A stretch of 64,000 bases of DNA from Zhengitettix transpicula. Taxonomy: Eukaryota > Arthropoda > Insecta > Orthoptera > Tetrigidae. Shown in pieces: positions 48,531-60,628 of the stretch (its first letter is position 1; the number at the start of each line of letters is the position of its first letter). The notes beneath the pieces were generated by a model, which made no database searches, had not been told where the DNA came from, and saw only the letters and a list, made by a program, of their open reading frames with translations. The translations under genes and the position numbers were made by a program. Location: NCBI GenBank assembly GCA_037074705.1, contig CM073592.1, forward strand, positions 30,042,629-30,106,628, written 5' to 3'.

Positions 48531-49860
48531 TAGTTAAGTGAACATTCAGTTCATATCAGGAAAAAATTGGAATGATACTTCATTACAGAATCGTTGGATA
48601 GACGATAATTGGTTCTAAATTGAAACATTAATCTTCCCTAAATAGGAATCTTTGAAGTTACAAACGATACCAGCGATAATTTATGACATGATCTAGTTTC
48701 GAAACAAAGTATGTATAAGCGAGATTTAATGATGTCGATATAAATAACCCAACATAAGACTCGTTTTGGAAATAAATTTTCCTTGTTTACAAAAATGATT
48801 CAAGTTCTAAAATTTCTTTTGTATATGTATATATACATACTAATTACTATACAATAAGGTTACGTCTTACATTAAAGGACGATTCTTTGAAATGATTTCA
48901 TACGAAAAATAAATATATCGCTTTACTCTGCTTAAAAATGAAACAATACTTTAATTTTATGCTTTGAATTAAACTATCTTGTGGACTTTTCGTATTTTGC
49001 ATATGATAGTGGCCCGTAATTACTTCAAAAACTTGCGGACCTTGTGTCGTCCATGGTACGTGTTTTATTTCCGTATACAGTCTTATTCTCAGGTAAGAAG
49101 ATACGTTATAAATTACTGCAAACAAGTTTTGGGGGGGCAAGCTTTGATATGATGCGACGTTGTTTGGTTTCTCAGCTTTTATTCCAAGGAAAAATATGGA
49201 AATTCGTGACTCCTTCCTTAAACTTTCGAGTGCACATCATCTTTATAAAATGCTAAGATATAACTAATTTTTCCTCCTTTAATTTATTTATTATTTAACG
49301 TCTGTAATTTATATTGATGAACATTTGAGACTAATTCACATAAACAGGTATTTTTTATATTAATATTATATTATTAAAAATATTAACATTTTTTTATATT
49401 AATATTTCTACTATTTTTTATTTTATTTCACAATTTAATATTTACATGCTTCACCAAAGTTTTGTAAATTAAATCACAATGGTTTATTTTATTTCACTGT
49501 TAGAGAATATGAACAGGGTATAACCACCACATTTTGGTTGCGCAAATAACTACGTATAAAAATAATTATGTTTTTGTGATATAATATTTTTTCGTGACCC
49601 CCTGAAAAGTGAGTAGTAATCGAATCGTGATTTAATATGCATAGCAAAATTATTTAACGAGTTTGATAAAGAAATGAAATGTGGTTTGTCGATGGCGAGT
49701 GTGAAACTCGTGATCCAGGGGATGAGTAATTACAAGCAATAATTGGGTCGTTGGACATATTTACAATTTTCTAACATATGATGTATAGCTGTATCATAAT
49801 TCATTATGTTTTGTATTCCAATAGACACAAAAAATTAGAAATTTTTTAAAAAAAAACAAA
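48531..49860. other. AT-rich spacer
   Basis: No gene recognised; small frames at 48898-49256 overlap on both strands and look like chance. Confidence 0.4.
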
Positions 49861-49929
49861 TTTGGGAGAAACAAAATTTTATTTATTATGCAGACCCAGA
49901 TGGAAAATTTTCCAAAATTGAAATAGACA

Positions 49930-50700
49930 TCTCTTCCATCAATTTACAAAATAATCGCTTTATTACAGGAAGAATGGAAAGGAAAATTCAACAAACTATA
50001 TAACAAATATGATGGCTACAATCCTTTATACATCCAGGTCCCTAAAGGTGACACCGGCTCAGGTTGCGGCCTCTGTTCACCCAATTATTTAACCGAGTCA
50101 CCTCTCAATCACCTCAGTCCAATCCAGACGGCTAAAATGTTTGCTATTCTCATGATAATGAACCATACAGAATCCTTCACAAATAAAAAGCACCCACCGC
50201 CATTACGAACCTATAAAACAAAAGGAATCACAATAAAAAGTAACAATAAAGATGAACGAAACTACCCAGAAAATTGAAGAAATAAAAAAAATCGTGGTTG
50301 TGACGTGGATTCCCAGCTATCAGGACAATCGCAGCAATGGACCGAATGGCCAAAGCTGCTGCACTCGCAACTCAAAGGCCTATGGAAACACGCCCACACA
50401 AAGCCCCTACAACTGTGGAAACTAAAATGGAAATCTTTCAAGTCAAGCAAGACCCATAATGGAACCAACAACTGTAATGCAATAATCCCCAAAGTTAATA
50501 GAAGAGACCAAATAAACCTAAAAGGGATAATAACAGTACACACCAGGATGACCCTCCTTTTCACACGCTTGATGTGACCATTGTAACACCTTGATCACAA
50601 TAGCAAAACCTCATCAAGTTCTGCCAAAAATTTGATCGAAATAACATTAACGTTATTACGCTAACCATCAGACCTCAAGAAGACATCAACAAATACAATA
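49930..50700 (+). other. Coding-like but unidentified block, probably a dead element
   Basis: Between AT-rich flanks the plus strand has a less AT-rich stretch. One frame runs 50007-50276 (DGYNPLYIQVPKGDTGSGCG..., to a stop). Others follow at 50292-50459 (AAMDRMAKAAALATQRPMET...) and 50305-50577. The frames are broken and I recognise no domain. A degenerate retrotransposon open frame is the likeliest reading. Confidence 0.3.
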
Positions 50701-53080
50701 AATAACAAACTAATTTGTTCTCTGTAATTTAAATTTAACAATTATACAAAGCGCTAATTACTCACTACGTCTATGAATAGAATCAAATAAAAAATTATTT
50801 GTATATTTTTTATTACGTGGTGCATGTGTTTCATGTCGCTGCTCGTGTCTAAATATTTCGAATGAAAGAAGAGATGCCAACATTTGTAACGGCTGAAATA
50901 ACGAAATATTTTATAAAATGAAAGCCGAGAACCTTAAAGATCCAAAAATATGTTCAACATCGGCCAAACTTTAAATCAGAAAAGGCCCCTGAGCAATCCT
51001 GCGGCTCTGCTTCCAACTGACATATCGCAAGATTAGACGTGTGTATTTTCCAGTATGTTGTCTGGCTCGTGTGAGACAGATATTCATGCAAATCAACGGA
51101 CTTTTGTTTCCTTTGCTTACAACCTCATGATAGATTACATAAACAGGAACAAAAAATTATGTTTCCCTTTTATGTAAAATACAAGCGAGATACGTGACAG
51201 TCTAAGGAAGAAACGACGTTTTTAATTAATTCAATTACATAAAATTTGAAAATCATTCATTTTTTAAATTTAAAATTTAATCTAGTGTTAAATTGCTTTA
51301 CTGATTGGCGTTTAGACACGTCGCGTGTCAAAAATATTTATGGAGGTGTTAACATACTATTGAAACGGTTAGGTTAGTTAATATTTATTATGTTAACTTT
51401 AAAACTGTAAACAATGTCCTGAAAATTTCTTTAAAAACTTGTGATAACACCACACCAAATAGTAAAAAAATCTTCTGGTATTTGTAACATACTTAACAAA
51501 TAAAATTCTTTAAGTAAAATAGCTAGTTTCCTTTCTTCAGCAAACGTTCTCATGTTCGACAGTTATTTGCAATTTTAGGAATTCGTAATCGCAATTTAAT
51601 TTGGGCTATTTATTTTAGAGGTAGAATGTGTTTTTTTGGTGACGTTATTATTCCGGATTTTATTTTCATGCTGTTGGATGCGTCACTCTTAAAGAAATCT
51701 ACTCTTTAAAGAATATAAGTCCAGCTTTAAATTTCATTTTAAAAGTCAGGAAATATTTTTCGAATGTTGATCAACTTGGCTGGTTAAAAATTATGTAAAT
51801 AAAAAAATATAAGCATAAATATTATGAGGTAAATTACGTAAAATGTACTTTTGGTTTTTTCCACATATTAATGTTTAAAAAAACAATGAAATATTGTAAA
51901 TTACGTGATAATATTTTTACAATATATATATATATATATATATATATTGAAAAATCCCATTTATCTCAGAAGCCCTAAAAAAACGGGCGCCCCTTGTTGA
52001 ATGCAACAAGAAATACACCTTACGATACTAAGCTGCCGTCTAATGACCAAAGAGCTTATCGCTTTATAATTTGACTATCCTTATTATGATTATCATTCTA
52101 AATATATGTAACTAAGTAAACTATTTAAATTAAAAATATTGTCTTTAACAAACCAACGACTCGCGAGTTTCAAACTAGATAGTAAATATTAAGTGCTTAA
52201 AATTTCCTTGTCTGAGTGGTTTCAGACCCGCGAAGGTAGTAATATATTACACATTCGCGTAATTACGAGTAATTATTTACTTTCTCTTTATAGTCAAATA
52301 TATTAAAGCAAAAACCTTAAGTTTGATATACTTATAAAATATTAACACGACTTACGGCGTGAACTGATGTCAGAATATACTACCAGAGCTCCTTCAGATC
52401 CCTCAGAATAACCAATTGCATTAATTTAGAGATATCAAAGTTATGGAAACTTAACGAGAAAATGTGGGATAGTGATAGTCACGAACCACCCTCTCTCTCC
52501 ACGTGTAATAAAGCGTTGACTTCTCTGACAAAAAAAAAATCCTCTCGTTGGAGGACCAGTTCATTCTTTACTCCCTCTTCTGAAATTACAAATATTTCCG
52601 TCTTTAACATCTGACTACTCACACGTATATATGGTATATTAAAACGAACGAGGATGTTTCTCATGTTCACCTCTGCATAACTTTTGTTATGAACCCTGGC
52701 GATTTCATTGCAGTCCTGAGACGTCCAAACTTTTCACTGTCTGCACACTTTATCAATTGATAGCGAGGAGAAGCATAATTAAACCTGCTCTACTTTCCTA
52801 TCCGGTGTGGTGCGCACTTGAAATTACGTGCGATTACCTGGCGGAAATTCCAAAATTATTCAACCATTAAAAATAGTACGCTGTACCTCCAAATTCTCAC
52901 AACGGTTTCATTACTCACGCATTTTCGGAGTTGATATAAGTTGCTGCTCAACAGTTTGGGTATAAGTAAACTAAAATAAATATTAATTTAACCATTAATC
53001 TCATCACTAAACTCAAATTGTTATTTAGAACCTGAGTAAAATATTTTGGCAACTACATTTATCAGCCTATTAGTCACAAA
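50701..53080. other. AT-rich spacer
   Basis: Contains a (TA)n tract at 51921-51947 and, at 51970-52020, a copy of the short motif CGCCCCTTGTTGAATGCAAC that also occurs in gene A intron 4. No gene recognised. Confidence 0.4.
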
Positions 53081-53089
53081 TTTCTTATG

Positions 53090-53720
53090 AAAAATTTAGA
53101 ACATTGTAATAAAACAAACATGACGTTTCAACCCTAATTTTTTGGGGTCTCTTCAAGGGTCTTCTGAAAAATTCGTAATCTAAAAATTCCAAGAAAATAA
53201 AATTTTTACAAGCATGATAATTTATAATACAATTATGTAAAAAATATAGATCTTTACTTACAATTAAATATTGATGAACATAGTTTTATAAAGTGAAATT
53301 TTCACTGAAGTTGCGGCCGGAAAAACATTATAGTTACATAGAGTATGGTTTAATTTAAAGTAACAATGGAAAACAAAATTTTTATAATTTAATTAATGAA
53401 TTACAATAACAAGTAATCATAAATTCTGTTTAATAGTTATATCGGAATAATATTTACATTATTCATTTACATACCAATCAAAATTACGGTTTTTTTTACA
53501 AATAAACTGAATAATTTGGGAAGCTAAATTACGAATTATTTATATGTTCAACGATCTATTCGAGTAATTAAAATAACGTTTCGTTTGACCGATATAACAA
53601 GAATTGCAAGATAATTTTGTTAATAACATTGAGTTTATCGGAAATGCTAATTATGTTTTTAATTGTCGTAATTTAAATTATTGAGGTTGTAAAAATAGCC
53701 CGAATATCTTAATTATTAAT
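53090..53720 (-). mobile_element. Penelope-like element relic, copy 1 (GIY-YIG plus hammerhead-like core)
   Basis: At 53578-53624 the minus strand encodes KLSCNSCYIGQTKR, the CxxCYIGQTxR start of the GIY-YIG endonuclease domain that terminates Penelope-like retroelement proteins. About 430 bases further along that strand lies TTGAAGAGACCCCAAAAAAT followed by TAGGGTTGAAACGTC (53156-53122). The ACCC/GGGT arms can pair and the flanking GA and GAAAC boxes fit the hammerhead-ribozyme core known from Penelope pLTRs. The reverse transcriptase is not visible, and the frame between these parts is destroyed. Confidence 0.65.
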
Positions 53721-54595
53721 AATTGATTCATATTATACGTTTTAAAAAACAGTGTAGTACGATAAAAACGTATTCTTAGGCTTTATAATTGGTAAATCTT
53801 TATTATTTTTTTCTATATAATTTTATTTTAATTGAAATGTAATGGGTTAGAATTTTGTCAAGAAAATGAATTTTTATATGTAATTGCATTATAAATTATC
53901 ATGTTTGTAAAATTTTGTTTCGTCAGAATTTTTAGATTTCGATTATTATCATATAATTGAAATTTAACCTAATGAAGTCCCAAAAAATTAGAGATTAAAT
54001 GCCGCGTTTTTTATGTTTTTAATTTCTCGTAATAAACTTGTTTATTTTAAAAAAAATTTGGGACTCCTACAAATGGTAAAATTTAAACACAAAGATAAAA
54101 AAGATGTAACAGACCAATAATTGCCCAGCAAATATTCCTACAATTTTATCTTTAAATATCTCCACCATATCGACCGTTATTATTTTAAAATTACGAACAT
54201 ATGTAAGTAAAAGATTATATAATCAATTAACGTAACACATTGTATTTTCAACAAGACAATTAAGAAACTACACATAAATGAGTTACTGCTATATTTGTGA
54301 TAAGATTAAGAAAAACTAAAAATGGTATACGTAACACTTAAGTCACGCTTCTATAGTTAATATACGATTGACAAAATAGTATCCTTAATTTCAAAATTAA
54401 TGTTACGGTACCGAAGAAATTAACTATATTTCAAGAGAAATCGTATTTTTTTACAGTGTTATCTCGTTACGCCTTAGTCAGACATTTCGGTCCAAATATC
54501 TTGCAGTATGTTAACAAAGCAAGGCAAAGTATTACCATATTAAAAATTTTCTTCCTGTTAAGTTTTATAAATAATTCAATTTCCCTTTGTTCCCT
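53721..54595. other. AT-rich spacer
   Basis: May contain further decayed parts of the Penelope-like element on its 5' side, but nothing is recognisable. Confidence 0.35.
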
Positions 54596-54612
54596 AAACA
54601 TATTTTGACTAT

Positions 54613-55178
54613 GTATGGACCGAGCAGAGCCTGCGAGAAGATTCTCTCGCAGGTAACCTGCGAGGGATGTTCTCTCGCAGGCAGAACCTTTTAGGAGAGA
54701 TACGAAGGGGCTACCTTTGGGGATGCCTTTTCCTCTCCGTTTTTGAACTAAGGTTCCCACAAGCCGAGGCACCTCGGCCTGTTCTGAGAGGTGTATGTTC
54801 CGGGGTCACAGACCTTGGGCATACGGTAAGAGTTGTTCGCTATTCTCATAGGAATAGTCGGCCAGCTGCCTCCTAAACTGGTCGAGGCACGGAGAAGGGA
54901 ATGCTGCGTCCCCACAGCAAACTCCTCTCCCGCTATCGGAAGGGCGAGGGACAAGTACCCAATGCCCAACCTACCCGATGCAGGTTTTTCTAAGGTTTTC
55001 CCTGCATTTCTTTAGGCGAATGCCGGGTAGGATCCTTAATATATAGCCCGGGGGCCCTAGTTAACCCTTGGCTACCTTCCTCTACCCTTCCGCATCCCCC
55101 CTTTCAAATCCCTTCCTATGCTATTAAAGGGGAGTTGCCCAAAGTGGATTACCCTCATGTAGCCTGTTGCCCTAAAAA
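54613..55178 (+). mobile_element. Full-length copy 6 of the ~560-bp poly(A) retroelement
   Basis: The best-defined copy. AAACATATTTTGACTAT at 54596-54612 is repeated exactly at 55179-55195, a 17-bp target duplication. The element starts GTATGGACCGAGCAGAGCCT, has two near-palindromes (CCTGCGAGAAGATTCTCTCG, CCTGCGAGGGATGTTCTCTC, each closed by CGCAGG or GCAGG), and ends TGTAGCCTGTTGCCCTAAAA. Confidence 0.9.
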
Positions 55179-55195
55179 AAACATATTTTGACTAT

Positions 55196-57152
55196 TTGCA
55201 TACGAAATTCTGAAATTTGTTTAGTACAAATCCAAACCATTTTGACGTATTTATTATAGACTTCTATATTATCTGGACGTTTCGTACCTGAAACGAATTA
55301 GTGGAATTTACACACCCGTTTTGTTCTCCAGCATCGTCCGGTCCGTCTCCACCTTCCCGCTCTCTATTTTTTATTTAGCTTGTGTTTCGTCAGATCAAAC
55401 TTATTTTATAAATTCAAGTAAGGTTATCAGCAACCATTCATTTAACTTACATAAGATTACGAAAAGTTGTTCGGTGACGAATCTTGTACGTAAGTCGAAC
55501 TTTACAAACTATAGTTTTGTTAAGCTTATTGGTTAACTTTGAAAGCTATTATATTTTATAACAAAATTTCAGCACTGCCATAGCTTATTAAAAGAACATT
55601 AATGTGAAATAACAGAAAAATGAACACTAAAATGAACTTTATGTCTTGTTTTTCAAATGTACCGTTATCATACATAATTTATTCATTACTTTCGGAAAGC
55701 AGCGTGTGAGAAGCCACAAGAGTATTATTCGTATACGTTGGCAAACATCAATTTTTAAGTGAATAAATTATTCAGTTGGGAGGATCAATTTGAATACTTC
55801 TGCAAATCAGAGTAAATATATCCGTAACTGTTGTTGATAGATAATATTCTGCCTTTTAATTACGCGATATTCGAATTCAAATCTGGTTTCCCTCAAGGCC
55901 TTCAAAGTGGATGGCCTTCCACTCATATCAATGCCCAATCTGGACATAGTTAACATGCATTCAAAGTGGGCCAGCGTAACAGATAAAAGAAAAAATTGTA
56001 TTCTGAAACATAATATCTAACCATTAAATTGTCAACTATCGTAAATATAATATAAATATAATAAATTTTTAATATTTATAATTTAATTGAAATGCGTTAC
56101 CCTATAAATTCTGTCAACTCATAAAAACTTTAATGTATATATTATATTTTTAAATTTTCAAAATGTAATGAAAATTTAAGATTTTTACGACCAATAATAC
56201 AATACATTATTTTTTAACAATGTATGCATTTTTAGTACCTTGACGAAACTCTTCATAATGTTGTAGAACAAAAATATAAAATAATGTTATATTCAATCTG
56301 ATAATATCAATAGTAAATCATTTTAAATCAATGCTTTTAAATTAATTATTATCGACTCCCTGATCCACATTGCAAAATATTTTTCTCTAGTTGTTTTCGT
56401 ATTTTAATTCATTCAAAACTTGTTCCTATCAATCAGGCAGTCATCTCCAGAAGATCTACTTTTAGAATATGGTTGGTTATAATTATGTATTAGGAATAGT
56501 AAGGTCCGATTACTAATCCCTGTAGCACCCCTCATGAAACTTTATGATCTACTGATAGTTGTCTACCTATCCCAATTTATATAGAGTATAAATATACCTT
56601 ACGCCAGTCACCTCTACTCTACCTGATTTCTAACACATCATTGGAAATTTGTAAACATTTATAGGTTGGTGCAATCACAACCATTATATTTCATAGAAAG
56701 TGTGTTCAAGTCTTCCCAAGGTGTGAAAATTTCTGATATGAGTGTAGCACATGGAGGGATTTATAGTAGGAATTTCCCACCAACAATATAAATCCAGAAT
56801 AATAATGGCTATATAATAATGTGGTTATTTTCCAGGCCTAACAGACTTATGGGGAAAAATGGAGCCATTGTTCATAAACACAATTTTATACAAAAGCCTG
56901 ATGTCTCATTTCTTTCAGGATTTATTGATGATATATACAAGTACTTTAATATACACCAGAAACAATTTATCTTAGATTGTTACAAAAATTTCCAAATAGT
57001 AAAAATAAATAATATTAAAAATAGATATAATACTACTTTCAAGAAAATTATAAAATTGGAAATATTAAATGCTGATTATCAAATTAATTGCCCATTTTGA
57101 AGAGCATATGAATGGCACTGCTTGGAAGCATTAAGTATTAATTATTCTTTCA
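55196..57152. other. 3' flank of gene B, AT-rich
   Basis: No gene recognised. An open frame at 56819-57100 on the plus strand lies opposite the expected gene B 3' UTR and is Lys/Ile/Asn-rich, most likely chance. TTTATT at 56921-56926 provides AATAAA on the minus strand, a possible polyadenylation signal about 230 bases after the gene B stop. Confidence 0.4.
56921..56926 (-). terminator. Candidate AATAAA polyadenylation signal of gene B
   Basis: The first canonical AATAAA on the minus strand that I find downstream of the gene B stop codon. Position only; no transcript evidence. Confidence 0.3.
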
Positions 57153-57334
57153 TCATCTATCTGAAAGATTTGGTTGAAGTAATGATGTTGATGATGAAAG
57201 TGACTTTGTGTAGTGACCACACCTAGGAAAATCTTTTGGAATGGGAGCCATCTGATTGTGCTTTCCCACCTTTAAAACCATTGCCATTCCCATTTCCATA
57301 TGATGGCCAATGTGGCAGTGAAAAAGCCAATAAC
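57153..57334 (-). CDS. Gene B exon 11 (C-terminal, T1/T3 copper site)
   Basis: 182 nt, acceptor TTTAATAG|GT, stop TGA at 57155-57153. It begins GYWLFHCHIGHHMEMGM and has MAPIPKDFPRCGHY in common with gene A, then a Ser-rich tail unlike it. Confidence 0.9.
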
Positions 57335-60300
57335 CTATTAAACAAAAAATAAAATGTGATAACATTACATCCTACCTAATCCTTGAAATATAAATTATTT
57401 TTCTGTGGTTTAAGAGGAATAAATAATGTTTTGAAGCATTATCAAATACTTGACAGAAACTTTTTTTATATATAAAAGCATTTAGACAAATGCAAAAAAA
57501 ATGTTTCATTGAATCAGAACCAAATATTACCTGGATTAGCTGCTTGAAACCGGATGACAGTGAAACCACTGACAGGTACAGAAACTGTGTCCTTTAGTGG
57601 TGCTCCAAAAAGCTTTTTCCTTATTTGGCCTTTTTCATTCATTGTTTTAACATAATCAAAAGTTTTATTTCCTTCTGGGAGGTTTTCAATTGCAACAACA
57701 TGAAATTCAAATCCATGTAAATGGAAAGGATGATCAGATGTCCCTCCACCTCCTGAAATATGTGGATAAATTATAATTTATTAAGTTTTACAATTCGTGA
57801 TTAGTATGCTCATTTATTAATGATGTTACAGTAGCTTACGTGGATCAACAATTATTAACTCCACTAGACTGTTCAATTCAGTTTCTAGTATATAGGGGCA
57901 GGAACAGAAATCCTCTTCATTGCAAAATTTGGACTTTGTGCTTTCAGTGCAGTACATGTCATCAGTAAGCTCATCTCGTTGTGTAAGAAGTGGTATTGGA
58001 GATGCTCTGTATGTATTATTATTTAGTTGAGGATATGGGCCTGGCAGTTCAAGTGTTCCTGTAACATTTGCAGAGTAAGCATAACTCCAGTAAGACTCTA
58101 AACATACTTCCATTATTTGTATGGTACAAATATTCTAACAAATACTAAGAAACTATCATTAGATTGAATTACTTATATCAATAGTGTCAGCTTGCTAGAG
58201 TCAATCTAAAATTATTGTCAAGTGAATTAATACTACTGCAATAATTTTTTGTAGTTGTATCTCAACTAGCATTTCAAAATAAATTTTGATTTGGCATACC
58301 AAAAAAAATATGACAGAATTTGCCACACACAAAAAAAATTTCAAATTGAAATTTTTTTGTTACAGTTTTCTCTTTCTATTAAATTAACTGATATTAATTT
58401 ATCAGATATGCTTATGTAAAATTTTAGGAGATAAATCATACCATAGCGGTTTAAACGCAGGGAAATGTAGAAAGTATGATCTGGTTTTCCAGAAACACCC
58501 CTCTTTGCCCTCTTGTGTTCTACATTTACTAAATCAGTAAGCTGAATGAGAGTGTTTTTAGATGATGAGCTTTTCATGGGTATTGGATTTAAAAGCTGAA
58601 AGATAAAAAAATAAATGTCATTTCATTAAAAACATTATACAACAGTTCATCAGTATAGTGAATTTAAGTTTAAATATTTAGTATTCAACTTTTCGTCTAC
58701 TTAGATACAATGTTTAATCAATTGAATATCATTCACATGACAAATATTTAGTCTCTGCTTTAAGGGACTTAAGTTATGGAAAATGAAGAAGAACCATTAT
58801 ACAGTACTTGTAAAACATTATTTATGAACTCAGTTGCTGTTTTAGTTGCTCATATTGATGCATAGTCTGAATGAATGACCGTAACTTAATTATTCCAAAT
58901 TATTTACTACATTTAATTAAAAATTGATAAGATTTTGATGAAGATTATTAAAGACAAACAATCTTAAATATTAACAATTACTACCTGATTACTAAATCTT
59001 GATCTATCATTATTACGTTTGGCATGATGTTATATGTTACACAGACTTTAGTGAAATGCAACTGAACAAAAATGGATTCAAAGGCTTCAAGGGTCACCAT
59101 GAGATTAATCTTTTATGTGGAATAAGTAGTCTAGTAGTTGCTTCAGTAATAACCTAATTATTAATTACTCTTGTGTAATGAAATGATGCAAGAAACAAAA
59201 CAAATGGCATGTCACATGTAAACAATGCATTAAAAGATACTGAGTATGATCATCATGATCACAATTAGGATAATTGAATGGTTTTTTCCCCTATTAACTG
59301 ATGTATCAAGTCAAGTACAGCATCTATGTATGGACTAGGGAACAATTTAGTTTTAGTTTACAGTCACAGAGTAGTATATTATTATGCACCTTTTTGTTTT
59401 GTACTCATTTTAAGTATTTACAACCAATAAGGAGTGATTTAACATTAAAATTTAATATAAATAATAAAACATTCTGGTTACCCTTCCTGGAGCAATTGAA
59501 TATTCATAAGATGGAACTCCGAGTGGGTCTCTTCTAGCAGCTCCTTCATAATGTAACACAGCTTCCTGATGAACTTTGTTTGTAAAACAATCCCCGTCAC
59601 CTCGAACTCGAAACCAATAGTTGCCAACATTTTGGTTTGCATTAAGTACAAAGTCATAACGTTCTCCAGCATTTATCATGATTGAATCCACTAGAAGTAA
59701 AAATAAATATTCTAAACCCCACTGAAACACCAAGTTTTTTTAATAAAGAAAATTTCATATAAAAACCTCTTGTGAATATTGTCCTCTCATTTTCTTAAAA
59801 TTCACCCATTATTCTTTAGTGTAATAAATATTACAATTGGAATTATAAATAATATAAATAAATACAATTACCTTCAATAGGTTTGATGTTGCCACTGTCA
59901 GTATTTATGACTGTCATGGAATGGTTATCTATAGAAATTTGAATATGGCAAAAGATTGGAGCATTGTAGATAACTCTGAATCGATATCGTTTCCCCTGAA
60001 ATATTGAAAAGGTTGCTAAAGTTTTTGCTTGGTGTTAAAACTTGGGTTTCAACAAAATAAATAAGCATTAACATTTTAGTGATTATTAATTGTTAATAGA
60101 AATAATCTTTAAATCTTATAAGTTCAATTTTTTTCCAAACTATTATGATATGTTCACAATATTATATCCTCAAAATGTAAAATAATTTGGAATAAAATAT
60201 AAAGTGTTCAAATTACTAATACTGAGTTATGCAATAAAAGTTGTCAGATATTAATTGTTATAATGAAAAAAAAATTATGTCTGATTGAAAATAATGAATA

Positions 60301-60567
60301 AGAAAGTTAGCCAATTCAGACAAAAAAGTGATAATATAAATACTACACAACGTTTCTGGGATCCTTGTCCCTTTCCTCAGGAGTGAAGAAGAGACAAGGA
60401 TCCCATATTTATATTACCACATTTTTGTCTGAGTTGGCTAACTTTCTTAGTCATTATTAATTGTTATACATATATACTCCTACCTTTCTCCTATTTATTT
60501 ATATCTTTCCTCACTATCCAAAGATGGAATGAGTCATCATCAATAAATTAAAGTTCCTTACATTGTG

Positions 60568-60628
<61 letters not shown>

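Noticed and set aside
56819..57100. 93-residue plus-strand frame just beyond gene B
   Set aside because: Lys/Ile/Asn-rich chance frame in AT-rich DNA opposite the expected 3' UTR; no motif.
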